40,863 bases of DNA from JANNYA01 sp031422315. GTDB lineage: Bacteria > Pseudomonadota > Gammaproteobacteria > Xanthomonadales > SZUA-5. Every line of letters begins with the position of its first letter. The first letter of the stretch is position 1. The translations under genes were made by a program, and so were the position numbers. The stretch is from positions 1-40,863 of the forward strand of contig JANOQN010000048.1 in assembly GCA_031422315.1 (NCBI GenBank). The letters are read 5' to 3'. Under the pieces are notes generated by a model. It saw only the letters and a list, made by a program, of their open reading frames with translations, did not search any database and was not told the DNA's origin. This document shows positions 17,417-26,167 of this stretch, one piece after another.

Positions 17417-17852
17417 CCAGCTACCTCGTCATCCCCGCGCAGGCGGGGATTTAGAACAACGGCCTCTTAAGTTTACGCAGTTTTTAGCGCTGAAAGCGCG
17501 GCACAAGGTAGCCTGGGGCAACGCCCCAGGTCCGAGCACACTCACTTTTGAGCCCCGAAGGGCGCCGAAGGCGGTTATCCACCACCGTTCCAAAGGAAGT
17601 CCACAGCTAGGCGCACCGCTATGTTGGTTTTGCTGCGTGTGCGATCATTTCGCGTTTGAATTTTGCTCGGGGTGGCGCGAACGGCTGAAGTTTTTGACGG
17701 CGGTCTAAAACACCCAGTTCGCGATGCATAAATCGCACGATGTACAGACCATTTTCCTGCTCAGCCAAACAGACCTGCTGGGTCAAACTGGAATTGAGTA
17801 CATGAAAAATCTTGCATGAGCTCGCTATTCGCAGATTTGCTAATCTACAAAA
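17417..17852. other. Non-coding stretch with dispersed hairpin repeats
   Basis: Copy 2 of the dispersed hairpin lies at 17420-17452: GCTACCTCGTCATCCCCGCG is identical to the complement of 4474-4493, followed by CAGGCGGGGAT. A second, different palindrome CCTGGGGC-AAC-GCCCCAGG lies at 17512-17530. The open frame across this DNA reads low-complexity repeat-derived sequence and is not a credible gene. The last 100 bases should contain the promoter of the kinase gene, but I see no strong one. Confidence 0.6.
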
Positions 17853-20819
17853 ATGAATCCACAACTCATCCCGCTATTTCGCGACGCGCTCGATCTTCCA
17901 ATTGGCGAGCGCAGCGCCTATCTAGACGTACATTGCACCGATCCAGACTTGCGGGCTCAGATTGATTCGCTTTTGCTCACCGCCGAAGCAACTCAACCGC
18001 CGCTGCCAAATTTAGCGCTGCCGCACGAGGCGTTTGTACGCCCGAATTCGCGGCAGGTTGATCGCACCGGCGAAGTCATCGGCGCGTTTCGTTTGCTTAA
18101 ACCCATCGGCAGTGGCGGCATGGGTGCGGTATGGCTGGCGGAGCGCGTTGGCGGTTTTCAGCAGCAAGTCGCGATCAAATGGCTGCACGCCGGTTTGAGC
18201 GCTAGTGCGCGCCAGCGTTTTGCTAGAGAACGCGAAACGCTGGCCAAGTTGGAACACCCAGGCATTGCTCGCATTGTCGATGGCGGGCGTGATGGTGAAG
18301 CCGATTGGTTCGCGATGGAATATGTGCAGGGCAGGGCGCTAGATGCGTATGTCGATGCCACTAAGGCCAGTTTGAACCAGCGCATCAATTTGTTGATAGG
18401 CCTGTGTGATGCGGTGCAATACGCGCATCAAAATTTAGTTGTACACCGGGACTTAAAGCCCAGCAACATTATGGTGCAGGCAAACGGCGCGCCTAAACTG
18501 CTAGATTTTGGAATTGCCAAACAGCTCGATCAGTTAGACGAATTGACTCAAAGCCAGGCGCCGATGAGCTTGGCGTACGCTGCGCCCGAGCAAATTCGCG
18601 GCGATGCCATCACGACGGCAACCGATGTATATGCTTTGGGCGTAATCTTGTATGAGCTGTTGACCGGCGAACGTCCGCACAAACCCATCAATAAGCAGGG
18701 CGCCGATGGCGCGTTGAGTTTGCTGCAAGCGATTACCGACACCGACGCCACCGCACCTAGTTCGGTGCTTAACAAAGCTACCCACACCGTCTTGAGCTTT
18801 CGATCCACGCAGTTGAAGGGTGATCTAGACACGATTGTGCTCAAGGCGCTGTCGCGCGATCCGGCGCGTAGATATGGTTCGGCGCAGGCGTTGGCGGATG
18901 ATCTAGGCGCATTTTTGCGGCAAATGCCGATTCGCGCGAGGCCTGAAACCTGGCGTTATCGTGCGGCTAAATTTGTGCGCAGGCATGTCTTGGGCGTAAG
19001 TCTGGGCAGCATCGCTTTGGGTTTAGTGGCCGCGCTGAGCATTGTCTCGTTTATGCAAGCTGCGCGAGCGCTGCGCCAACAGCGGCTTGCCGAGACGCAG
19101 GCACAGCGCGCGACAGCGGTGCAGGACTTTTTAATCGGACTGTTTGAGCAACAGCGCCCCGATGAAACGCTTGGAGCGAGCGTGAGTGCAAAAGACTTGT
19201 TAGATCGTGCGGAAACCAAACTCGCTCAAAATAGCGAATTGGGAGAAGGATTTAGCAAAGGATTGAACACCGAAACGCGTGCGGCGCTATTAAAAACGCT
19301 GTCGCAGCTGCGTTATGACTTGGGCGACTATTCGGCGGCATTAAAACTCGGCAACCAAGCCGTAAAATTGGCAGAAACTGAGTCTGGCGCGGATTCCACT
19401 GCGTACGCGTTGGCCCTGGTGGAACGCAGTTTCAGCCTAAGCGATTCGGGGGAACCCGCCGCTGCAATTGCCGATTGTCAGCGCGCGCTGCCGGTGCTTC
19501 GCGCGGCAAAAGGGATAGATGCGGCGCTTTTTGCTTCACTAACGAATTGCTCTGCACTTGAACGCGACAACGGCGCATTGGACGCTGCAGCTGCTTTGCT
19601 GGGCGAAGCAGAAGCAACCCTTAAAAACCTGCCAGTAGATCGCGGTCGCACGTATCGATTGCTTTCAGCCCGCGGCAGATTAGCCATTGCGCGGGCCGAT
19701 TACGCAGCTGGCACCGGTATCTATGATCAATATATTAGCTTGCTGCGTGCCGACCCACTTGCTGCGCCCTCAGACTTATCAAGCGCACTACACAGCCGCG
19801 CGACGACTAAAAATAACATGGGCAAAACCCGCTTGGCTATTGCCGACTACCGCGAAGCACTCGCTATTCAACAGCGCATTTTAGGGCCTAACCATATGCT
19901 GACCATTCAATCAATGAGTAGTTTGGCCAATGAGCTTTATGTGGTCGGTGAGGTGGCTGAATCATTGCGTATGGGCGATCAAGCCTTGGTATTGGCGCGC
20001 AGCTCGCTAAGCTCTGATAATCCCGCGTTGAGCTACCTCCTAAACGATGCTGCAATTGCAGCGAATCGACGCCAAGATATTGCCGGCGCCACGGTACTGA
20101 TGCAAGAAGCCATCGACGTCAATACTCGGGCGTTTGGCAATGCCCACCCCGACACGCTGCTGATGATCTGCAATTTGTCTAGCCTGCAGCGAAAGCTTGG
20201 GCGCTTTGATGCCGCACGCGCCACAGCTTTCGGAGTTTTGACGCGTTTGGCGGACGCGAAGGTAGCACCACTTTCTTCTGAAGCTTGGCGCGAGGCCCAC
20301 TTCCGTCTAGCAATGGTTGCCGATCGAGTGGGCGATGCGGCGGCTCAACTCGAACACGGCAATGCCATTATCGCCGCACTGCCGGAAGGCGCGGCCGCAA
20401 AAGAACTGCCGCAGGCCCTATCGCAGCAGGCCCTGGCGCTGATTCGTTTGGGCAAAACCCAAGATGCGCTAGCCAGCGCCGCTCGTCTTGAGTCGGTAGT
20501 GCGGCAGCGCTATGAACCAGCAACATCGCAACATGGTGATTTGTTGGCCTACGTCGCTTGGGTAGCCATGGAAGCCGGAGATGCGACGCGCGCGCTTGCG
20601 TTAAGCACTGAAGCGCTCGCCGGAATGCCCGTCGCCGCCGAAAGTTGGACCCGATTTGACAGCCTGTTGGCAGCGATAGTGCAGTGGCGTGCGTTGACTG
20701 CACTCAATCAAAACGCAGCGGCAAAATCCTGGGCAAATGCGCTGCGCGAGCGCCAAAAAACAGCACCGCCCGACGAGGCGCGATATTGGCAAGCGATTGC
20801 TTCGGAAATTGAAAAATAG
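17853..20819 (+). CDS. Transmembrane serine/threonine protein kinase with TPR repeats
   Basis: 988 residues. The Hanks-type kinase domain spans about 75-355: glycine loop IGSGGMGAVWLAE (85-97), catalytic Lys109 in VAIKW, HRDLKPSN (198-205), DFGIAK (218-223) and APEQ (244-247). A transmembrane helix lies at about 380-401. The C-terminal half (about 410-980) is a chain of TPR helices with motifs such as YSAALKLGNQAVKLAE and ALAIQQRILGPNHMLTI, likely a protein-interaction sensor outside the cytoplasm. The N-terminal 70 residues resemble the short linker seen in kinases paired with ECF sigma factors, but no sigma gene is adjacent. The targets are unknown. Confidence 0.93.
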   Translation: MNPQLIPLFRDALDLPIGERSAYLDVHCTDPDLRAQIDSLLLTAEATQPPLPNLALPHEAFVRPNSRQVDRTGEVIGAFRLLKPIGSGGMGAVWLAERVGGFQQQVAIKWLHAGLSASARQRFARERETLAKLEHPGIARIVDGGRDGEADWFAMEYVQGRALDAYVDATKASLNQRINLLIGLCDAVQYAHQNLVVHRDLKPSNIMVQANGAPKLLDFGIAKQLDQLDELTQSQAPMSLAYAAPEQIRGDAITTATDVYALGVILYELLTGERPHKPINKQGADGALSLLQAITDTDATAPSSVLNKATHTVLSFRSTQLKGDLDTIVLKALSRDPARRYGSAQALADDLGAFLRQMPIRARPETWRYRAAKFVRRHVLGVSLGSIALGLVAALSIVSFMQAARALRQQRLAETQAQRATAVQDFLIGLFEQQRPDETLGASVSAKDLLDRAETKLAQNSELGEGFSKGLNTETRAALLKTLSQLRYDLGDYSAALKLGNQAVKLAETESGADSTAYALALVERSFSLSDSGEPAAAIADCQRALPVLRAAKGIDAALFASLTNCSALERDNGALDAAAALLGEAEATLKNLPVDRGRTYRLLSARGRLAIARADYAAGTGIYDQYISLLRADPLAAPSDLSSALHSRATTKNNMGKTRLAIADYREALAIQQRILGPNHMLTIQSMSSLANELYVVGEVAESLRMGDQALVLARSSLSSDNPALSYLLNDAAIAANRRQDIAGATVLMQEAIDVNTRAFGNAHPDTLLMICNLSSLQRKLGRFDAARATAFGVLTRLADAKVAPLSSEAWREAHFRLAMVADRVGDAAAQLEHGNAIIAALPEGAAAKELPQALSQQALALIRLGKTQDALASAARLESVVRQRYEPATSQHGDLLAYVAWVAMEAGDATRALALSTEALAGMPVAAESWTRFDSLLAAIVQWRALTALNQNAAAKSWANALRERQKTAPPDEARYWQAIASEIEK

Positions 20820-21044
20820 GACAAGTCTGGCCGAAATTGAGGTGCTCAAAAGCCTCGCGAAGGTCGCCATCATTGCGGCTTGATCAAGCATGGAATAGTC
20901 TTGTCCGAGCGAAGTATTTGAGAAATAGATCGATGAATCGAAACGTACAGGCCTATGCCCACTTGCCGAAACTGATTTGCGGCAGCCAGATATTTGCCTG
21001 GACGATATTGGCTTTCGGCGTATGAAGCCAGCTCCCGTAAAAAC

Positions 21045-21782
21045 ATGAGCCAGCGAATCTCCGACGAGCCCGCATTTTTACTGCATAGTCGGGTTTACGG
21101 TGAAACCAGTGAAATCGGCGAGTTTTTCACGCGCAATCATGGCAAGGTGCCAGCCATCATGCGGGCCCGGCGTGGCTCGAAAAAAAACCCGCGTTTGCTG
21201 CAAGGCCGCTTGTACAACATTGCGCTAGTCGGCAGCGGTGAAATTTTGCAGCTGACCAGCGCAGAGATGCAGGACGCTACTCAGCTTGATGCAACCGGCG
21301 CCAAACTGCTGAGCGTGCTGTACGTGTGTGAATTGTTGCATGCACTCTTGCAGCGTGGGGATGCTTCGCCTGAGCTGTTTGACGCGTTCGCGCTTTGGCA
21401 AAACCAGCTGCACAGCGCGCAGCATGTGATGGGCTTGCGCCGTTTCGAGGTGCTGCTGTTGGATGCATTGGGCTACGGCCTGGACACGCGCACGGATACC
21501 GATGGCGAGCCTATTTGCGCGGATGTGCGCTACTGGGTCAATCCCAATCGAGGCTATTTTCGTAGCGCAAGTGCGAATGAGCCGGGCATCATGGGTGCAG
21601 CGCTGATTGCGTTTAATGACCCGAAAACAAGCTGCACCGATGCCAGTGTGCTTAATCCACTGCGCCAGTTAACGCGCTTCTTGCTGGAGTTTCGCTTGGC
21701 CGGCAAAACCATTCGCTCCTGGCAGCTTGGCGCAAGTTTAAGCGCATTGAAAAGCCAGCTCAGCCATGAGCCTATCGCATGA
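21045..21782 (+). CDS. recO: DNA repair protein RecO
   Basis: RecO works with RecR to load RecA on SSB-coated single-stranded DNA in RecF-pathway gap repair. The N-terminal OB-fold is visible in PAFLLHSRVYGETSEIGEFFTR and VPAIMRARRG, and the helical middle in LYVCELLHALLQRGDASPELF and LRRFEVLLLDALGYG. The ATG at 21045 gives 245 residues, close to the usual 240; the frame is open from a TTG at 20994. The C-terminal region lacks a four-Cys zinc site, as in E. coli-type RecO. The usual neighbours (era, rnc, pdxJ) are missing; its stop overlaps the next ORF by 4 bases (ATGA), suggesting coupling to an unrelated oxidoreductase. Confidence 0.92.
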   Translation: MSQRISDEPAFLLHSRVYGETSEIGEFFTRNHGKVPAIMRARRGSKKNPRLLQGRLYNIALVGSGEILQLTSAEMQDATQLDATGAKLLSVLYVCELLHALLQRGDASPELFDAFALWQNQLHSAQHVMGLRRFEVLLLDALGYGLDTRTDTDGEPICADVRYWVNPNRGYFRSASANEPGIMGAALIAFNDPKTSCTDASVLNPLRQLTRFLLEFRLAGKTIRSWQLGASLSALKSQLSHEPIA

Positions 21783-23134
21783 CGGTAAGCGCTTACTATC
21801 AATCCGCTGATCAAAACGGTGCGCGTCAAACATACCTGCCGCATCACGGCCAGATTGAAGCGAAAGTGTGCGTGATAGGCGGTGGTTTTGCCGGTTTGCA
21901 CACCGCGCTTTCTTTGAGTGAGCGCGGTGTAAAAGATGTCGTGCTGCTGGAGGCCGAACACGTAGGTTTTGGTGCATCAGGCCGCAACGGCGGCTTTGTG
22001 TTTGGCGGCTATTCGCTCGGTGAAGCGCAGCTTTTGCGTGCACTAGGGCCAGAAGCTGCCAAGCGATGGTATCTAAAAACTCAGGCTGCGGTTGTACGCA
22101 TTCGGGCATTGATCGCTCGCTATCAAATTGACTGCGATTGTGTCGACGAGGGCGTTTTGTGGGTCAACTGGTTTGCCGATTCGGCTGCCATGCAGGCGCG
22201 CCAGCAGCTACTGGCCAATTCCTTTGACACCCATTGGCAGCCCTGGAACCGCGCAAAGGTGCATGATGCAATCGCTAGCAAGCGCTATTCCAGCGCGCTG
22301 TTTGAACGCAATGCGCTGCACTTAAATCCGCTCAAGTTTGCGCGCGGCTTGGCGCGTGCGGCCTGTAGCAACGGCGCGCAGATTTTTGAGCGCTCGCCAG
22401 TGCAAAGCATCACCAGGGCAGGCCTAAACAGTCAGCAATGGCGCGTGGAAACAGCGAATGGCGCAGTGCTAGCCGAACATGTCGTGGTAGCGGGCGGCGG
22501 CTATTTGCAGGGCAACAGCGGTAATCTAAAAACGCTCAAGCGCGCTTTGCTGCCGATTGCGACTTACGTGCTTGCCACAGAACCGCTTGGCGCAAACGCG
22601 GCGCAGCTTATTAACACCAAAGCGGCGATTTACGACAGCCGCTTTGCATTTGACTACTACCGGCTAGCGCCCGATACGCGCTTGATTTGGGGCGGGCGCA
22701 TTTCGATTTTGGATCGCAGCCCAGCGCAGGTTAGTCAACTGCTGCGTCGCGATATTTTGCGAGTGTTTCCGCAATTTGAAAGCCTGTGCGAAATTCCGAG
22801 TGCTTCCCGAATGAACCAGCTTGGCACCGGTATTGATTTTGCCTGGAGCGGTTTGATGAGCTATGCGCGCCACGAAATGCCACAAATCGGCAGGCTGGAA
22901 CCCGGGTTTTGGTATGCGCAAGCCTTTGGCGGGCATGGGCTAGCGCCAACCTGCGTCGCTGGGGAAACACTAGCCGCCGCGATTGCTGATGATTGCAAGG
23001 AATACCAAAACCTAGCCTGCTTTGGCTTAGCGCCAACTTACGGCGCAGCGGGTAAGTTGGCCGCTCAGCTCAACTACACCTGGCTGCAGTGGCAGGATAA
23101 GTGGCGGGCGCGGATTCAATTGAGCGATGCATAA
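21779..23134 (+). CDS. FAD-dependent oxidoreductase, gamma-glutamylputrescine-oxidase-like
   Basis: 451 residues of the DAO (D-amino-acid oxidase) superfamily. The N-terminus shows the Rossmann FAD motif VCVIGGGFAGLHTALSL (about 31-47), then LLEAEHVGFGASGRNGGFVFGG, which is typical of PuuB-like oxidases that oxidise gamma-glutamylputrescine or similar amines. Near the C-terminus GLMSYARHEMPQIGRLEPG and QAFGGHGLAPTCVAGE complete the FAD site. It is cytosolic. No other puu genes are nearby, so the exact substrate is open; polyamine or amino acid oxidation is the likely role. The ATG overlaps the recO stop. Confidence 0.85.
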   Translation: MTVSAYYQSADQNGARQTYLPHHGQIEAKVCVIGGGFAGLHTALSLSERGVKDVVLLEAEHVGFGASGRNGGFVFGGYSLGEAQLLRALGPEAAKRWYLKTQAAVVRIRALIARYQIDCDCVDEGVLWVNWFADSAAMQARQQLLANSFDTHWQPWNRAKVHDAIASKRYSSALFERNALHLNPLKFARGLARAACSNGAQIFERSPVQSITRAGLNSQQWRVETANGAVLAEHVVVAGGGYLQGNSGNLKTLKRALLPIATYVLATEPLGANAAQLINTKAAIYDSRFAFDYYRLAPDTRLIWGGRISILDRSPAQVSQLLRRDILRVFPQFESLCEIPSASRMNQLGTGIDFAWSGLMSYARHEMPQIGRLEPGFWYAQAFGGHGLAPTCVAGETLAAAIADDCKEYQNLACFGLAPTYGAAGKLAAQLNYTWLQWQDKWRARIQLSDA

Positions 23135-23155
23135 ACCGCTAGGCGTGGTGAAAGT

Positions 23156-23189
23156 GCGACTTTTATGACATGAAATACATAAAAGTCGC
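23156..23189. terminator. 12-bp perfect inverted repeat between convergent genes
   Basis: GCGACTTTTATG (23156-23167) and CATAAAAGTCGC (23178-23189) pair perfectly around a 10-base spacer. It sits 22 bases after the plus-strand oxidase stop and 135 bases before the 3' end of the minus-strand amine oxidase gene. The place suggests a bidirectional terminator. It lacks a T-run, so a protein-binding site is the alternative. Confidence 0.5.
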
Positions 23190-23323
23190 GACTAATATGC
23201 AATAAGGCTCAATAAAGTCCAAAAATGCGGAAATGTTGGCCGCGAATGCTTAGCAATCAGCTTTAGTAAGTTTGCTAATTGTGCGTCATCTTCGCGCGCA
23301 AACCAGTAGCGATAGGCCTTATT

Positions 23324-24775
23324 TCATGAGGTTGCTATCGAGTTCGCCGCCCGCTCGCCACTTACCAACGCCGCCTCCATGCCCGAATAATCAAAAACCG
23401 TATGTTCGCCGGCAAATGCCAAACCCTTCGGCAATGTTCTGAGCGCATCTAAAGCCAGCGCAGTTTTTCGACATTCGCCAGCAGCGATCTCCACATAGGC
23501 GCCACCCGTTAATCGATCTTGACCCCAGCTGCGCGCGGCCAGAAATTGTAGCGCGCCTTGGGTTGAGGGGCGAATGCGCGCCAGCTCCATTTCGACGAAC
23601 TTTGGCAAATCAGCGCCAAGCTTGTCTAATGCATTTGCAGTGCGGCCATTGATCCAAACAATAATGCGCTCAATCTCACCGCTGGCATTCGCAGCGGCAA
23701 AAGTGCGCTCGAGCGGGCCATCAATCCACATATTCGGGCTGAGCCCGTCGGCTTCCCAGAATTTGCGGGTCGGGCGAAAGTGCAGGGTGGTCACCGCCGT
23801 CATTGGCCTGGCGAATAGCGCGTTAATGCTTGGGCGATCCAATTTTGGGTGGTCGATTTGAAACAGCCGCATGGTCGGTGCGGGAATGGCAATGATTACC
23901 GCTTTGGCATGCACAGCCGGTGGCTCATTGAACTTGGTAAACATTGACAGCGCAAATCGCTTGCTGAGCCGACCAATTTGCGCCACCTGGTCGATTTCAG
24001 TTTTTACAACAGGCCGCTTGAGCGCTTTCGCCATCGCGTTTGGAAGCGCCTGACTGCCGCCTTCCACCGCCAATGTGCCAACTGTTGGCCCGGCTGCGCG
24101 CCTGAGCGCATCGCGTCGAAGTATGTCGAGCGCCGACGTTTGCGAAAAATCATTGTAATTGCTGGCAATTTCCATCATGCGCAGCTGCTGCGGATCGGTT
24201 TGGCCGAGTTGCGCTAAGTAATCCTGTAGTGGCACATCAAATTTTTGCATCGCGGCATCACGCCACGATTCAGGCGTGCTCAACGGATTCGGGCCAGCCA
24301 ATGCGCCCATCAACCAAGCGCTGGGTGCTAAGGCGCGCAGCTTCTCATCAGCTTGCGGATTGAGCCTACTTTTCGCCCATTCAAGCTCATTGAAAAGCCG
24401 CCCGTCCGTGCTGATCGTAGTGCCCGGAATGCGCACCGACTTGGGCTTTACTAGCGGCACGTCAAGCTGCTTTGCCAAACTTAGAAAACGCGTGTAGTTT
24501 TCACCAACCTCCACCGCGCCTAGCTCAAAGCGAAGGCCGCCGGCCTCGGTGGTTTCCAAACGCCCGCCGACGCGATCCCGGGCTTCAATCACGAGTACAT
24601 CTTTGCCCTGCGCCTGCAAAATCAGCGCGGCATTGAGCCCTGCTAAACCCGCGCCAATAATCGCGACATCACAGGTTTGTGGCTGAGCGCGTTTCGGGTT
24701 TGCGTTGGCGATTGCATGTCCAGATTGCAGTAGCGGTAGAAAAGCGGTAGCGGCTACAAATTCTCGGCGATTCAT
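23324..24775 (-). CDS. Flavin monoamine oxidase family protein with Tat-like signal
   Basis: 483 residues. The N-terminus MNRREFVAATAFLPLL carries an RR pair and hydrophobic core like a Tat signal, which suits a flavoprotein exported folded. The FAD motif CDVAIIGAGLAGLNAALIL (about 35-53) and IEARDRVGGRLET follow; EGGSQALPNAMAKAL sits in the middle, and the C-terminal FAD loop is FAGEHTVFDYSGMEAALVSG. This is the amine oxidase (MAO/putrescine oxidase-like) layout: oxidative deamination of an amine with H2O2 release. The covalent-flavin Cys of animal MAO is absent. It overlaps the upstream acyltransferase by 4 bases. The substrate is unknown. Confidence 0.88.
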   Translation of the reverse strand: MNRREFVAATAFLPLLQSGHAIANANPKRAQPQTCDVAIIGAGLAGLNAALILQAQGKDVLVIEARDRVGGRLETTEAGGLRFELGAVEVGENYTRFLSLAKQLDVPLVKPKSVRIPGTTISTDGRLFNELEWAKSRLNPQADEKLRALAPSAWLMGALAGPNPLSTPESWRDAAMQKFDVPLQDYLAQLGQTDPQQLRMMEIASNYNDFSQTSALDILRRDALRRAAGPTVGTLAVEGGSQALPNAMAKALKRPVVKTEIDQVAQIGRLSKRFALSMFTKFNEPPAVHAKAVIIAIPAPTMRLFQIDHPKLDRPSINALFARPMTAVTTLHFRPTRKFWEADGLSPNMWIDGPLERTFAAANASGEIERIIVWINGRTANALDKLGADLPKFVEMELARIRPSTQGALQFLAARSWGQDRLTGGAYVEIAAGECRKTALALDALRTLPKGLAFAGEHTVFDYSGMEAALVSGERAANSIATS

Positions 24776-25917
24776 GTTGGGTTTGCCTTTTGATCGGAAT
24801 AGGGGTTTGGTAGTTTGTTCGCAATAAACGGCCGCTCAATCCATCGTTCTGAAATTGCCGCGACCACAATACTGGCTATTACCGCGATCAGCGTTGCATA
24901 AAGTGGCGGCATTGTTGATAGCGCGCTTTTCGACAGCGCCAGCATCGGCATATGCCACAGATAGAGGCTGTAGCTGATCTGCCCCAGCCAAGCGATAGGC
25001 AGCAGGCTCAGCAGCTGGCTAAGCCAATTTTTACCGCCACAGCCAAAAATTAGCAGGCTCATGATGAAGCCAACCAGCGGATAGTGGCCTAGCAAATAGG
25101 GGTAGTCGGCACGCACAAACAAATCCCCGCGAGGGTAAAGATTGAGCACCAGTGCGAAGTAAAGTAAAACGCCGACATACGCCGCGCGTGCGCGCCACGG
25201 GGATGTAACCTTGATACGCAAGTGCGCATAGGCCGCAACAACGCCGAGTGAAAACTGATCGATTCGGGCGTTCAAATGCATGATCGAACCGTAGCCAAAA
25301 ACGCCATCAATATTGCCCTCAGCTAGCATCGTTTGGCAGTGCAAACGATACGCCACGCCCCAGCTGATCGCTGCGCATAAAAACACCCACCACGGGCAGT
25401 AACGAAAACTAAGGCAAAGCAGTGGTAGCAAAAAGTAGAACCACCACTCAAGTGGTAACGTCCAGTACACGCTGTTGATTTGACCAGCAACGCCGAGCAT
25501 ATGCTGCATAAAAAACGCAACCGCAAAAAATGCTTTGACACTGACTGGATTGCCAGCAGCAAAAGCGATGAGCGCAAGTAGCACCAGCTGCACCCAAAAT
25601 GCCGGCAATACCCGTTTAGCCCGTCGCGCGATATACGGCCAGAACGCTGGCCAGGGTGAGTCTTTGGATGCTGCTGCACGCAAAAATGGCTGCGCGAGTA
25701 AAAATCCGGATAGCACAAAAAACAAGTCAACGCCTAAAAAACCGGTGGCGGCCAATGCGTGCAGCGGAATGGACAAGCCAGCAAACTCTATTGCTGCCTG
25801 CGGACCGCCAGCATATTGATGCGCGTGGAATAACAATACGCCACCCGCCGCAAGCCCGCGCAGGCCAGACCAAGCGCGAACATGTTCGTTTTGAGCGGTA
25901 GCTGTAGTTTCGGTCAT
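24772..25917 (-). CDS. Acyltransferase 3 family membrane protein
   Basis: 381 residues with about ten transmembrane helices. Family signatures are WSGLRGLAAGGVLLFHAHQ (residues 16-34) with the conserved RG and catalytic His, LGVDLFFVLSGFLLAQPF (about 62-79), and WTLPLEWWFYFLLPLL (about 148-163). These proteins transfer acyl groups such as acetate to surface polysaccharides, lipid A or peptidoglycan at the inner membrane. The last residues overlap the start of the amine oxidase gene, so the two are co-translated; a functional link is not obvious. The target cannot be told from the sequence. Confidence 0.9.
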   Translation of the reverse strand: MTETTATAQNEHVRAWSGLRGLAAGGVLLFHAHQYAGGPQAAIEFAGLSIPLHALAATGFLGVDLFFVLSGFLLAQPFLRAAASKDSPWPAFWPYIARRAKRVLPAFWVQLVLLALIAFAAGNPVSVKAFFAVAFFMQHMLGVAGQINSVYWTLPLEWWFYFLLPLLCLSFRYCPWWVFLCAAISWGVAYRLHCQTMLAEGNIDGVFGYGSIMHLNARIDQFSLGVVAAYAHLRIKVTSPWRARAAYVGVLLYFALVLNLYPRGDLFVRADYPYLLGHYPLVGFIMSLLIFGCGGKNWLSQLLSLLPIAWLGQISYSLYLWHMPMLALSKSALSTMPPLYATLIAVIASIVVAAISERWIERPFIANKLPNPYSDQKANPT

Positions 25918-26167
25918 AAAATATGTTTGGGTGTTTGAATGCCGCAGATTACTTGGCGACTGGCCTAAGTTAAAGGCATTTAAACCTAAACCCTAACGCA
26001 AACATTGTGATTTCTGTTTCGTAATCGCCTGCGACTTAGCCGCGCTACCAAATGTTCTGCTAATTTCGACGCACATTCATCGGCTAAGGTTTTACGTTGA
26101 ACACGATTCAAATCGACACAATGCCTGCTGGCGGGTTAGCTCTGACAACTTGTCTAGGTTTCGCTTG

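Noticed and set aside
17409..17708. Plus-strand open frame of 99 codons between the crystallin gene and the kinase
   Set aside because: It runs through two palindromic repeats and yields low-complexity sequence of a type often mis-annotated as protein; no ribosome binding site.
17853..20819. Pairing of the PP2C phosphatase (1829-2425) with one of the two kinases as a signalling module
   Set aside because: The genes lie 15-25 kb apart in different transcription units; nothing in the sequence links them.
20819..20906. GGACAAG and CTTGTCC arms after the TPR kinase gene
   Set aside because: The arms are only 7 bp and 74 bases apart; this is too weak to call a terminator.
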